DNA from: JBCCJA01 sp039045975
GTDB lineage: Bacteria > Planctomycetota > Planctomycetia > Planctomycetales > Planctomycetaceae
Assembly (NCBI GenBank): GCA_039045975.1
Contig: JBCCJA010000047.1
Span: 1-31,376 of the forward strand
Direction of reading: 5' to 3'
DNA length: 31,376 bases
Positions 7,714 to 16,265 of the stretch are shown here, piece by piece; the stretch's first letter is position 1; each line of letters starts with the position of its first letter. Under the pieces are notes generated by a model that did no database searches, was not told the DNA's origin, and was given only the letters and a program-made list of their open reading frames with translations. The position numbers and the translations under genes were made by a program.

Positions 7714-8856
7714 CTAGAAGTTACCGAGCGTCCGGCCGTCACTCATGTGCAAGAGTGCCTGCATAACGTTCGAGACCGGATCAACAGCCCCGCCGGTTAT
7801 GAAACCGTCCATGTGGGTACTCGCTTGGCTCGGGTCTGCCGCCGAATCGATCGTCTCGGAAATGAGCCGTACCGAGCCGTCTCCGAGAACGAATTGGGCC
7901 CCGCCCGGGTGCAGACTTGAGAACGAAAGTCCGGTCGCGCCCGACGGGAAACGCTCGCCTTGACTACCGTCGACTCCGGGTCCGCCGCCGAACACATTGA
8001 CGCCGCCCGACCCGGCCCAAGAACAAGGCGGAAATGACGCTTTATTCCTCGGGCCGACCGGTCCCACGTACATCATCGCGCCTCCGTGCAAGGCGTTCGA
8101 GTCGGGCTGCCACTGCCAGGAGTGGGACCGTTCCCCGACCATCAGCGTGTTGCTGAGGCCGTCCGTGACGTCACGGAAGCGGGTGTCGCTATTCGCGCCG
8201 AACATGCCCAGTTCTTCCCCGGCACGTGCTTCGGCCGGCAGCGGATTCGCGCTCGAATAAGGCACATAACCCGATACCGAATGAACCGCCACATAGTTTT
8301 GCATCGGCAGGAGGTAGTCGCGGTTGTTGCGAAGATTACCGTCATACCGAGAGACACTCTGACCGCGGAAGTCGACCTCGAAGCGTTGATTCAAGTCGGG
8401 GCTGCTGTCGGACGGGCAGCGTGCGTAGGCCTGTGACGTCTGCATCTGGGCGATGACGTCTGCGTTAGACCTGTTATCACTCATAAAGATGTCGCAGTTG
8501 GGGGCGGACATGAAGAGCTCGAACAGGGCGGGCTGTTCGAGCTGCGGTAAGATCATCGCGCTCCACAGCCAACCGCCGTTCGTGCCATTCATCGGGGCGC
8601 CTTCAATGTCTCCGCGTTCTACCGTTCCCGTCCAAAACGGAGTGGTCATGACGCCCGAAGGCAGCATGTTGTAGATGTCGTGATAATTGTGCAGCGCGAG
8701 TCCGAGCTGCTTGAGGTTGTTCTTACAGGCGGTCCGTCGGGCGGCCTCGCGGGCCTGTTGGACGGCCGGGAGGAGCAGGGCGACGATGATCGCGATGATC
8801 GCGATGACGACCAAGAGTTCAATGAGGGTGAAACCCCGCCGCGAGATGCGGTGCAT
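7714..8856 (-). CDS. DUF1559 protein with prepilin-type N-terminus, copy 1
   Basis: This 380-residue protein begins with a type IV prepilin-like leader, RRGFTLIELLVVIAIIAII, cut before Phe in related proteins. The DUF1559 signature QQAREAARRTACKNNLKQLG and NYHD follow. Near the C-terminus the H-X9-DG motif reads HPGGAQFVLGDGSVRLI. The family is greatly expanded in Planctomycetota, and its members are thought to be pseudopilin-like envelope or secreted proteins whose role is unsettled. It has the same length as the copy at 12989-14131, with a near-identical first 55 residues but a divergent middle. It sits between a FecR-like gene and a lipoprotein gene in one orientation. Confidence 0.95.
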   Translation of the reverse strand: MHRISRRGFTLIELLVVIAIIAIIVALLLPAVQQAREAARRTACKNNLKQLGLALHNYHDIYNMLPSGVMTTPFWTGTVERGDIEGAPMNGTNGGWLWSAMILPQLEQPALFELFMSAPNCDIFMSDNRSNADVIAQMQTSQAYARCPSDSSPDLNQRFEVDFRGQSVSRYDGNLRNNRDYLLPMQNYVAVHSVSGYVPYSSANPLPAEARAGEELGMFGANSDTRFRDVTDGLSNTLMVGERSHSWQWQPDSNALHGGAMMYVGPVGPRNKASFPPCSWAGSGGVNVFGGGPGVDGSQGERFPSGATGLSFSSLHPGGAQFVLGDGSVRLISETIDSAADPSQASTHMDGFITGGAVDPVSNVMQALLHMSDGRTLGNF

Positions 8857-8922
8857 GACTATTCCTTAGTGACGAGGATAAGAAATAACTCTGAACGACG
8901 TACGGCAATCGGCATATCGGAA

Positions 8923-10278
8923 TTATTCTGCCCCGCTACGGGGCGACTCGTCGGCAAAGACGAGTACACGCAGTTGGTCGATCGGGCGGCTGATGTCGGT
9001 CCCGAAGTCGACCGTGAGCGTCCGTCGGTCTTCTGAGAGCGACCAGGCGTCTTCGCCGGGGTCGCTGCCGCGGCCGGGGCGGTCGCCGAAGTTTAATTCG
9101 GGCGTGGCGAAAAGGGCGTCGGTGTCGCGGAGGCCGTCGGCGTCGTCGATGACGCCGAGGACCGGCCGGCCGAAGGTGACCGAGCCCTTGCCGACGCCAC
9201 GTAGGCGGGCCCGCTCTGACATTTCGTAGTGGACGATGTAGCTGTCGACGTTCGTGCCGGCGGGCACGACGCCGAGCGTGGTCGCGACGTCGCGTTCGAG
9301 TTCGGTCGCGTCGTGTTCGGCGATGATAAAGACCCGGCCGTTCGTCGGCCGGGTCATCAGGTCGAGGCCGAAGAGATTCCGCCTGCTTTCCGGCACGACC
9401 GAGCCGGAGCAGCGGGCGATGCCGCCCTTGGACGTGATGTACTCTTCATATTCCGGCAGGGAGTCGAGCAGGCCGGCGGTGTAGCGGAGGTCGCCGTCCT
9501 CGTGTGAGAGGCGGACCGATTGGCCGGCGACGAGCGTCGCGACGGCGAAGTCGTCCTCGTCTTCGGGGCGGAGTTCGACCTCGACAGAGCCGCGGATGAC
9601 TTCGACGTCGGTGCCGCCGCCGAAGAGTTTGCGGACGGCGAATTCGGTCCCGAGGTCGATGACGGTGGCGTCGTCGGTGACGACGCGGACGCCGTGCCGG
9701 CCGGGGCCGACTTTGGCGACGATCATCCCGGACGCGAGCCGGACCTGGTCGCGGCTTTCGACGACGGCCTCGGCCGGGCCGATGAGGTCGATCTCGAAGC
9801 CGCCGCCGAGTTCGAAGCCGACGAACCCGCCGGCGAGGCTGATCCGCTGGCCGACGCGGAGGGGTTTGAGCTGCGAGGGGCCGAGCAGCTGCTCGCCGGC
9901 GTCCTCGGAGACGATCATGACGCGACCGATCGGGTCGGCGGTCGGTGCCGGCGACGAGAAGAGGACGGCCGCGACGACGCAGAGGGCCGCGACGGCGGCC
10001 GACACGGACGCGGCGGCCCAGCGGTAGTCGCGTCGCGGGGCGGTCTTGAACGGCTGGACTTTGCGACGGGGCCGGCCGACGGCGGGCGTTTCGGCGACGT
10101 CGAGCAACGCCGCGTGCATGTCGGCGTAATAGATGTATTCGCGGAGTCCCTCGGGATTGGCGAGGAGGCCGCGGAACCGCGTGTAATCGGCCGGGCTGAT
10201 GTCGCCGTCGAGGTAGCCGTCGGCGAGCCGGAGCAGCTCGCGGCGGTCGTCGAGGTCGAGTGCAGGTCCGTGCGACAT
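8923..10278 (-). CDS. FecR-like membrane anti-sigma partner with extra C-terminal domain, copy 1
   Basis: This 451-residue protein has a cytoplasmic N-terminal region (RRELLRLADGYLDGDIS, residues 12-70) and one transmembrane helix (ASVSAAVAALCVVAAVLFSS, about 90-110). A FecR domain follows at about 120-250, with VRLASGMIVAKVGPGRHGV and DATVIDLGTEFAVRK. The C-terminal third (about 315-445: VPAGTNVDSYIVHYEM, GSVTFGRPVLGVI, then RRTLTVDFG) resembles a beta-sandwich seen in PEP-CTERM proteins and is not part of standard FecR. FecR-type proteins bind a cognate ECF sigma factor and pass an envelope signal to it. The sigma gene ends 2 nt upstream, so the pair is translationally linked. Confidence 0.88.
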   Translation of the reverse strand: MSHGPALDLDDRRELLRLADGYLDGDISPADYTRFRGLLANPEGLREYIYYADMHAALLDVAETPAVGRPRRKVQPFKTAPRRDYRWAAASVSAAVAALCVVAAVLFSSPAPTADPIGRVMIVSEDAGEQLLGPSQLKPLRVGQRISLAGGFVGFELGGGFEIDLIGPAEAVVESRDQVRLASGMIVAKVGPGRHGVRVVTDDATVIDLGTEFAVRKLFGGGTDVEVIRGSVEVELRPEDEDDFAVATLVAGQSVRLSHEDGDLRYTAGLLDSLPEYEEYITSKGGIARCSGSVVPESRRNLFGLDLMTRPTNGRVFIIAEHDATELERDVATTLGVVPAGTNVDSYIVHYEMSERARLRGVGKGSVTFGRPVLGVIDDADGLRDTDALFATPELNFGDRPGRGSDPGEDAWSLSEDRRTLTVDFGTDISRPIDQLRVLVFADESPRSGAE

Positions 10279-10280
10279 GG

Positions 10281-10829
10281 TTACGCCCCCTGCAATTTAA
10301 GGGTGACGCAGCGGAAGAGCTGACGTTTCAGCTTCTTCAGGCGGCCGAAGAGGGTGCTGGCGGCGACGCCGAGCCGGTCGGCGTGGGCGCGGACGGAGTC
10401 GCCGCCGCCGATCGTGGTGGTGAGCAGGTCACGGTCGGCGGGGGGCATCTCGCCGAGGCATTCGAGCAGGCGTTCGCGGCGGAGTTCGAGCAGCTCGTCG
10501 TGGTTGGAGCGGCTGGTGGCGACGCGTTCGATCATTTCGGGGTCGAAGAGGGACGACTTGCGTCGGCTGGCCCGCTGGTGATTGCAGACGACGTAGCGGA
10601 GGACTCCTGCGGCCCAGCGCTGGAAGCTGGCGGTGCGGTCGTATTCGGCGAATTTCGACCAGAGGACGATCGAGGTGTGCTGCAGGACGTCGTCGGCGTC
10701 GGCGGTGGCGCCGACGAGGGAGACGGCGAGGCCGCGGAGCTTCGATTCGGCGGCGTTCCACAGCGACGCGAACTCCCGTTCGGAGTCGCCGCGGTCGAAG
10801 ACGCCTTTGTCTGGGAGCACCGAAGCCAT
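10281..10829 (-). CDS. ECF RNA polymerase sigma factor (Rhodopirellula/Verrucomicrobium type), copy 1
   Basis: This sigma factor of about 182 residues has region 2 at about 20-85 (DADDVLQHTSIVLWSKFAEY, then FQRWAAGVLRYVV) and region 4 at about 125-175 (a helix-turn-helix in RAHADRLGVAASTLFGRLKKLKRQL). It has no region 1 or 3, as usual for ECF factors. It would direct RNA polymerase to its own module and perhaps to other genes. The stop is followed after 2 nt by the FecR-like gene. The ATG at 10829 was preferred because homology begins soon after; in-frame ATGs at 10853 and 10859 exist and no start has a good ribosome site. A second ECF gene faces the other way. Confidence 0.88.
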   Translation of the reverse strand: MASVLPDKGVFDRGDSEREFASLWNAAESKLRGLAVSLVGATADADDVLQHTSIVLWSKFAEYDRTASFQRWAAGVLRYVVCNHQRASRRKSSLFDPEMIERVATSRSNHDELLELRRERLLECLGEMPPADRDLLTTTIGGGDSVRAHADRLGVAASTLFGRLKKLKRQLFRCVTLKLQGA

Positions 10830-11053
10830 CGGGGAAAACCTGACGGGACACATCAACATAGGTAATTGTCAGGTCGCGGGGCGGCGCGCGGGGGATTTTT
10901 CGCTTTTTTTGTTTTTTCCTGCGAAAAGCCGCGTGAAACGGCTTTTTCGCCCGGCCGCCGGGGGAGAATTTCGGGTCGTGGCGGGAATTCGCGAAAGGTC
11001 GGGGGAGGGCGGCGGCATAGCCAGGTGTTGATGCGTTAGGCAGTCCGAGACCG
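10830..11053. promoter_or_regulatory. Shared divergent promoter region between the two ECF sigma genes
   Basis: About 220 bp separate the two sigma genes and must hold both promoters. The stretch contains three close T-tracts (10896-10900, 10904-10910, 10912-10917), striking in such GC-rich DNA, which read as A-tracts on the minus strand and could be bent DNA or an UP-like element. Next to them is a hairpin at 10921-10950 (GCGAAAAGCCG and CGGCTTTTTCGC arms, one bulge). GAATTTCGGG and GGGAATTCGC at 10968-10991 could contain ECF -35 elements. I cannot assign transcription starts. Confidence 0.55.
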
Positions 11054-11605
11054 ATGCTGGCCGAACCGATCACCGATCGCGACGTGTCGGGCCCCCGCGG
11101 CAGGCGGCAGGCCCTGTTTCTGGAGTTGCTCGCCGAGATCGCGGGCGACCTGGAGGCCTACGTCCGCTCGCTGGTGCCGAATCGGGCCGACGGCGAGGAC
11201 GTGCTGCAGGACGTCTGTGTGACGCTGTGGCGGAAGTTCGAGGAGTTCGACTTCGGCACGAGCTTCCGGAAGTGGGCGTTTTCGGTCGCGTTTCATTGCT
11301 GCCGGGGCTACTGGCGGGATCGGAAGCGGCGTCGCGGGGTGGCGCTCAGTGACGAGGCGTTGTCGAAGCTGGGGCAGCTTTACGAGGCGTCGCAGGAACT
11401 CGCGGAGGTCGAGAACCGTTTGCTGGAGGCGTGCCTCGGGCGGCTGGCGGCGGGCGACCGCGGGCTGGTGCGTGAGGTCTATTTCGACGGCTTGTCGGCG
11501 GGCGAGGCGGCGGCGACGCGGGGTTCGTCGGCGAACGCGATCTACATCCGGCTGTCGCGGATCCGGGCGAAGCTGGCCCGCTGCCTCGATCGGAGGCTGA
11601 CGTGA
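11054..11605 (+). CDS. ECF RNA polymerase sigma factor (Rhodopirellula/Verrucomicrobium type), copy 2
   Basis: This 183-residue sigma factor has region 2 at about 20-90 (LVPNRADGEDVLQDVCVTLW, RKFEEFDFGTSFRKWAFSVA) and region 4 at about 125-175 (LSAGEAAATRGSSANAIYIR then LSRIRAKL). It matches the planctomycete subfamily in which VLQ-LWRKF-EF and F-KWA are diagnostic. The gene overlaps the downstream FecR-like start by 4 nt (GTGA), a strong sign of co-expression. It is divergently oriented to the sigma gene at 10281-10829. The two are clearly related but diverged, so they probably recognise different promoters or bind different FecR partners, which is an inference. Confidence 0.9.
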   Translation: MLAEPITDRDVSGPRGRRQALFLELLAEIAGDLEAYVRSLVPNRADGEDVLQDVCVTLWRKFEEFDFGTSFRKWAFSVAFHCCRGYWRDRKRRRGVALSDEALSKLGQLYEASQELAEVENRLLEACLGRLAAGDRGLVREVYFDGLSAGEAAATRGSSANAIYIRLSRIRAKLARCLDRRLT

Positions 11606-12963
11606 GCGGATCTTCCGATCAAATACCGACTTTCGCCGAGGCGATCGACGCGGAAATCGACCGTCCCGACGCCGACGCGGCGATCGCGGCGCTCGACGCG
11701 GCGTTGCGTCAGCCGGGGCCCGATGCCTCGTTGCGGTTGTTGCGGGCGGTGCGGATCGACGTCGGGCTCGTCGGGTCGGTGCGGGACCGGGACGAGGCGG
11801 TGTGGTTGCGTCGGTTCCTGGCCGAGGACGGCCAGGACGTCACGCCGAAACGACGGGAAGGCGGGCCGCTAAGAGTAGCGATCGCGGCGACGGTGGCGGC
11901 GGCGTGTGTCGTCGTGGCGGCGGTGACGACGTTGCTCGTGTTCGAGAAGCCGGCGGCGGTCGGTCGGGTCGTGGCGGTGTCGGCCGATGCCGGGTGGCAG
12001 GGGTCGGCGGGCGACGTCGTGCGTGTCGGCGACGTGATCGGCCTGGAGTCGGGTTTTGTGACGCTGGAACTGGGCGACGACGTGGTCGTCGACTTCGTCG
12101 GGGCGACGCGAGCGCGGGTCAGGTCGGCTGCGCTCGTCGAGTTGCGTGCGGGGCTGGTCGCCGGGCGTGTCGGGCCGCGGGGGACGGGGTTCACCGTGCG
12201 GACCGAGGACGCGGAGGTGGTCGACCTCGGGACGCGGTTCCTGGTCCATAAGAATTTCGAATCGGGTACGCAGGTGCGGGTGACGGAGGGGGCCGTGTCG
12301 ACGCGGCTGCTCGACCGGGACGGGGCGACGACGCGGGTCGTCGACCTCGTCGCGGGGGAAAGCCTGCGGGTCGACGTGGCGGACGGTGTGGCGGACGGCC
12401 TCGACGGGCTGTTCGACGTCGTCGCGGCTTACGAGCCGGTCAGGCGGGCGAAGGGCCGTGTGAGGCGTTTCTCGGGGGCGGCGAAGCCGTTGTCGAGCGA
12501 GGTCGTCGGGCTCGACTTCCGTGCGGGGCGGTTCGAGACGTCGGGTTACGTGTACGTGATCCCGGAGGCGTCGGGCGTGGTGCTGGACACGCCGTTGACG
12601 CTCGACGACGCGTCGGGCGGGGTGGTGCTCCCGGCCGGGACGGTGGTCGACAGTTACTTATTGCATTGTGATCTCGGTAAGGCGCACGCGATCGGGACGC
12701 TGAGCGAGGGCTCGCTGCGGTTCGGCGCGGAGGTGGCCGCGGTGGTGCGGTCGACGGCCGGGCTGGCGGCGACCGATGGGATGTTCGCGACGGCCGGGTC
12801 GCGGTTCGAGGCGGGCGCGTCCCGGGGTCTCGACGGGGAGGACGACGTACTCCGCGTCTCCCCGGACCGGCAGACGATTTCGTTCGACTGGTCGCTGACC
12901 GACGCGTCTGCGGTCGACCAGGCGCGTGTGCTCGTGCTGGGCACGGCGGAAGTTGTTCCTTAA
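11602..12963 (+). CDS. FecR-like membrane anti-sigma partner with extra C-terminal domain, copy 2
   Basis: This 453-residue protein parallels the one at 8923-10278. It has a cytoplasmic N-terminal part, a transmembrane helix at about 92-115 (VAIAATVAAACVVVAAVTTL), and a FecR domain at about 120-250 (VELRAGLVAGRVGPRGTGFT, then AEVVDLGTRFLVHKNFESGT). The same C-terminal domain follows (LPAGTVVDSYLLHCDLG, GSLRFGAEVAAVV, DGMFATAGSRFE, RQTISFDWS). The GTG start is fixed by a GGAGG site 5 nt upstream and the 4-nt overlap with the sigma gene. The conserved exported domain in both copies suggests it senses an envelope ligand; that is inferred from architecture only. Confidence 0.9.
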   Translation: MSGSSDQIPTFAEAIDAEIDRPDADAAIAALDAALRQPGPDASLRLLRAVRIDVGLVGSVRDRDEAVWLRRFLAEDGQDVTPKRREGGPLRVAIAATVAAACVVVAAVTTLLVFEKPAAVGRVVAVSADAGWQGSAGDVVRVGDVIGLESGFVTLELGDDVVVDFVGATRARVRSAALVELRAGLVAGRVGPRGTGFTVRTEDAEVVDLGTRFLVHKNFESGTQVRVTEGAVSTRLLDRDGATTRVVDLVAGESLRVDVADGVADGLDGLFDVVAAYEPVRRAKGRVRRFSGAAKPLSSEVVGLDFRAGRFETSGYVYVIPEASGVVLDTPLTLDDASGGVVLPAGTVVDSYLLHCDLGKAHAIGTLSEGSLRFGAEVAAVVRSTAGLAATDGMFATAGSRFEAGASRGLDGEDDVLRVSPDRQTISFDWSLTDASAVDQARVLVLGTAEVVP

Positions 12964-12988
12964 TTCTTTCCTCTTTCGAGGTTGACCG

Positions 12989-14131
12989 ATGAAGACTCCA
13001 CGTCCTGCCCGTTCGGGCTTCACGCTGATCGAGCTGTTGGTGGTGATCGCGATCATCGCGATCATCGTCGCGTTGCTGTTGCCGGCGGTGCAGCAGGCCC
13101 GCGAGGCGGCCCGGCGGACGGCTTGTAAGAATAATCTGAAGCAGCTCGGCCTGGCGGCCCATAATTATCACGACGTGTACCTGACGTTCCCGATGGGGGT
13201 GAATTATCACCAGCCGTTCGGCGGGACCGACCGCGAAGAGGGCGTTTCCGACGACCCGGAATTTTATTGCAACGGTATTAACAACTTCAACCAGGTGACT
13301 CACGCGCAATGGGCTTGGTCGGCCTATATTCTTCCGTTCCTGGAGCAGACTGCGCTCAGTGAGCAGTTCGAAGTCGGCGATCTCGACCCGCGGCAGGTGC
13401 GGGAGAACCTGGTTCGGAACAACGACGCAGAGTTCGATAAAAACTATCCTTCGTTCCGCTGTCCCTCGGACGACGGGCCGGTGACGTCGGAGTTCGTTTA
13501 TTACGAGGTCGGGCCGAGTCAGCTGGACACGCCGGCGCCTGGGTCGACCGTTTCGGCCAGCTTGCGGACGCTGCCGGTCAGTAATTACGTCGGCAGCCAT
13601 TCGAGCGAATCGATGTACGGGAACTACAATTTTTCTCAGTGCACGACGGAGTTCGATGGCATGTTCGGGCTGGCCCAGCCGGTGCGGATCCGCGACGTGA
13701 CCGACGGGACGAGCAACACGATCCTCTTCGGCGAGCGTGCCGCCAATAAACGGGTTAACGGCGATTCTCTCGACCGGTCTCGCGGGGGCGCGATGTTCTT
13801 CGGAAGTCCTTACGCATTCGGGGCGTTTGCGGCTTTCTTCTCGGCCCGGACCACTGGGAGCTCCGGCGGGATTAACGTGACGGGCTTTAATAATGTTCAC
13901 GAGGGCTTGCACAGCCAGCACCCGGGCGGGGCACAAGTCTGTCTCGTCGACGGGTCGGTGAAGTTTCTGAGTGAAAATATCGAGTACCGCTTTGACGGCG
14001 TGGGCGGGGCGACGATCCCGTATAATAACCCGCCGACGCCGTGGTTCCCGACGGCGGGGGTCGAGACACGGAACTCGATTTATGAGTTCCTCATCAGCCG
14101 ATCGGACGGGACCGTCCTCGGTGAGTTTTGA
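12989..14131 (+). CDS. DUF1559 protein with prepilin-type N-terminus, copy 2
   Basis: This 380-residue protein carries the prepilin-like leader RSGFTLIELLVVIAIIAIIV, the DUF1559 block QQAREAARRTACKNNLKQLG and NYHD, a central DVTDGTSNTILFGERA motif, and the H-X9-DG motif HPGGAQVCLVDGSVKFL. It begins 25 nt after the FecR-like gene, with GAGG upstream of the ATG. It is paralogous to copy 1, with a near-identical membrane segment and a much more divergent middle, which suggests different surface or ligand specificity. As a pseudopilin-like protein it is probably processed by a prepilin peptidase and displayed or secreted. Confidence 0.95.
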   Translation: MKTPRPARSGFTLIELLVVIAIIAIIVALLLPAVQQAREAARRTACKNNLKQLGLAAHNYHDVYLTFPMGVNYHQPFGGTDREEGVSDDPEFYCNGINNFNQVTHAQWAWSAYILPFLEQTALSEQFEVGDLDPRQVRENLVRNNDAEFDKNYPSFRCPSDDGPVTSEFVYYEVGPSQLDTPAPGSTVSASLRTLPVSNYVGSHSSESMYGNYNFSQCTTEFDGMFGLAQPVRIRDVTDGTSNTILFGERAANKRVNGDSLDRSRGGAMFFGSPYAFGAFAAFFSARTTGSSGGINVTGFNNVHEGLHSQHPGGAQVCLVDGSVKFLSENIEYRFDGVGGATIPYNNPPTPWFPTAGVETRNSIYEFLISRSDGTVLGEF

Positions 14132-14204
14132 GTCGACCGGCGTGACGGGGCCGTCGTGTCGCCGGCCCTGTGTTTTCATATTTCGAGATAATGTGGGGTG
14201 AGTT

Positions 14205-14687
14205 ATGACCGGGACGGGACGGTGGTGCTGCACGGCAATGGGTGCGTTGGCCGCCGGCTTGGCCGGCTGCTCGGGCGGCGAATTCGAGATCGTGCCGGTG
14301 TCCGGTGTGGTCAGGATCGGCGGCGAACCGGCGGCCCATGTGAAGGTCGAGTTTCAGCCGGTCGGTGAGGACCTGACGAACCCGGGACCGAAGTCGATCG
14401 GGTATTCGGACGATGAGGGCCGCTACACCGTCGCGACCGTGGGAGAAAGCGGTCGGCGAGGTGCCGTAGTCGGGCGTCATAAAGTAACGGTTTACGGGGC
14501 CCGCTGGGTCGGTGTGCTCGAGGAGTGGTCTGGCGACACGACGGCCGAAGAGGACGCGAGGAACGGCTTGATGCCCTCGGGCATCGCACAGTTGGAGAAG
14601 CCGACGCTGGAGGTGCCGGAGAAGGTGATGCCGGTCTCTTATGACGTGGCGTCCGGCGGGACCGACGCGGCCGATTTTGATCTGTGA
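14205..14687 (+). CDS. Lipoprotein with carboxypeptidase-regulatory-like fold, copy 2
   Basis: This 160-residue protein has a lipoprotein signal with lipobox LAGC (Cys22). Its fold blocks VPVSGVVRIGGEPAAHVKVE, IGYSDDEGRYTVAT and GAVVGRHKVTV match the copy-1 lipoprotein. The C-terminal half diverges. The leader is atypically rich in small residues and has a CC pair (RWCCTAMGALAAGLAGC). It lies 73 nt after the DUF1559 gene, in the same direction, and ends the right-hand mirrored module. The next gene converges on it after 22 nt. Its role is unknown; related small lipoproteins commonly accompany DUF1559 genes in Planctomycetota. Confidence 0.85.
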   Translation: MTGTGRWCCTAMGALAAGLAGCSGGEFEIVPVSGVVRIGGEPAAHVKVEFQPVGEDLTNPGPKSIGYSDDEGRYTVATVGESGRRGAVVGRHKVTVYGARWVGVLEEWSGDTTAEEDARNGLMPSGIAQLEKPTLEVPEKVMPVSYDVASGGTDAADFDL

Positions 14688-14709
14688 CGCGGGCGGTGCC
14701 GGGTCGTGC

Positions 14710-16083
14710 TTACTTTGAGACCCGATACAGGAAGCCGTCGGTGCGGATGAACAATCCGCCGTCGGCGACGGCGAGGCTGGCGAGTTGTTCGCCGTCGAGG
14801 TCGTTCTCGGCGAGGACGTCGCCGGTGGCGGGGTCGAGGACGTAGGTCGTCGCGTCTCGGTTCGAGATATAGAGCCTGCCGTCGGCATAGAGCGGGGAGG
14901 CGACGAAGTTGCCCGACAGGCGGAAGCGGTCGAGGTTCTCGCCGGTGGCGGGGTCGAGGGCGGTGACGACGCCTTTGTCGCCGGCGAGCCAGACGGCGGC
15001 GTCCCGGCCGGCGGCGGGGGCGACGACGGGGGAGGGCATCTTCGGGACCTGGCTGGTCGCGCGCCAGGCGACGCGGGAGTCGGTCACGTCGCCGGAGCCT
15101 GTCGGGTCGATCGCGAACAGCCGCGGACGCGGGAAGCCGGTCGCGGCGTAGACGAGGCCGTCGTGGAAGACGGGCGTGGGGACGGTCGAGAAGTCGAGGT
15201 CGGTCGAGACGCGCCAGAGTTCGGTGCCGGTCGGGACGTCGTAGGCACAGACCCACTGGGCGGTCGTGATGACGAGTTCCCGTCCGCGTCCGCGGCCCGG
15301 CCCGCGGGGGATGAGCAGCGGTGTCGAGAAGGCCTTGAACTTTTCGAAGTTGTCGCCGCCCATCGGGGGACGGGGCGTCTTCCAGACGGTGACGCCGGTC
15401 TCCCAATAAAGGGCCTCGACGTATTGGGTGTCGACGCCGTCGCAGGGGATGACGATCAGGCCCTCGGCGTAGAGCGGGGAGCTGCCGGGGCCGACGGAGT
15501 GGTCGCATTCGAGCCGTCGGGTCCAGACGACTTCGGCGGTGTCGGTGTCGAGGCAGGCCGTGCCGTAGGTCCCGAAGTGGCAGACGACGCGGTCGCCTTC
15601 GAAGAGGACCGGCGTGGGCGAGGCGTAGCTGTTGAGGTTGTGCTTCGGGGCGGGGTCGAGGGCGGTGAAGAGGGTTTTTTCGTGGACGATCTCGCCGGTG
15701 GCGGCGTCGATGGCGAGGACGTCGAAGTCGACGCGGGAGGCCATCACGAGGCCTTTGGTGCTGCCGTAGTCGGCGTATTTGGTCTCGCGGAGGCGTTGCA
15801 TCTCGGCCTCGGACCGCATCGTGGCGCGGGCGGCGGTGAGCCAGACGCGTCCGTCGGCGATAACCGGCGACGACCAGCCGACGCCGGCCAGCGGGGTCTT
15901 CCAGGCGATGTTTTTCGACTCGGACCAGGCGACCGGGAGGCCGGTCGCGTCGGAGACGCCTTGGCCGGTCGGACCGCGGAAGCGGGGCCAGTCGTCGGCG
16001 TCGGCCGGGGCGGCGGCGGTCGCGAGGGCGACGGCGGCGAGCACGGCGATGCGGCCGGGCCGGGAGGGCGTGCGACGGGACAT
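14710..16083 (-). CDS. Secreted PQQ-like beta-propeller protein
   Basis: This 457-residue protein has a signal peptide (RPGRIAVLAAVALATAAAPA, cut near ADA-D). The planctomycete family hallmark WPRFRGPTGQGVSD follows, then repeated propeller blades: AWKTPLAGVGWSSPVIADGR, then VLAIDAATGEIVHE, SSPLYAEGLIVIPCDG, VCAYDVPTGTELWRV, VTALDPATGENLDRF and YVLDPATGDVLAEN. The blades carry the DAATGExxW-type motif of PQQ-binding-like (BamB-type) propellers. No cytochrome or PQQ-dehydrogenase catalytic motif is seen, so a binding or scaffold role is likelier than redox chemistry. The start was set at the ATG at 16083 from the signal peptide; the frame extends upstream over the tRNA gene but that part is not credible. 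Confidence 0.9.
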   Translation of the reverse strand: MSRRTPSRPGRIAVLAAVALATAAAPADADDWPRFRGPTGQGVSDATGLPVAWSESKNIAWKTPLAGVGWSSPVIADGRVWLTAARATMRSEAEMQRLRETKYADYGSTKGLVMASRVDFDVLAIDAATGEIVHEKTLFTALDPAPKHNLNSYASPTPVLFEGDRVVCHFGTYGTACLDTDTAEVVWTRRLECDHSVGPGSSPLYAEGLIVIPCDGVDTQYVEALYWETGVTVWKTPRPPMGGDNFEKFKAFSTPLLIPRGPGRGRGRELVITTAQWVCAYDVPTGTELWRVSTDLDFSTVPTPVFHDGLVYAATGFPRPRLFAIDPTGSGDVTDSRVAWRATSQVPKMPSPVVAPAAGRDAAVWLAGDKGVVTALDPATGENLDRFRLSGNFVASPLYADGRLYISNRDATTYVLDPATGDVLAENDLDGEQLASLAVADGGLFIRTDGFLYRVSK

Positions 16084-16265
16084 GGCGTGGCCTGTGGGCT
16101 GGGGCGAGACACGAGGGTCGCGATCGGGCGGCCGCGGCGTCAATGGGCGGGGCGGCCGCATGATCGCGGGATCCTCACCGGGCGACTGTGCCCCGGACTT
16201 CGGAGAGACACCGTCCGCGGCGGATATCGCCGGCGTCGGCGGCGGGCCGGGCCGATGGAAAGAAG

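Noticed and set aside
12440..14233. Minus-strand open frame of 597 residues opposite the second DUF1559 gene
   Set aside because: The plus strand encodes FecR and DUF1559 homologs; the minus frame is Arg/Pro-rich without any domain.
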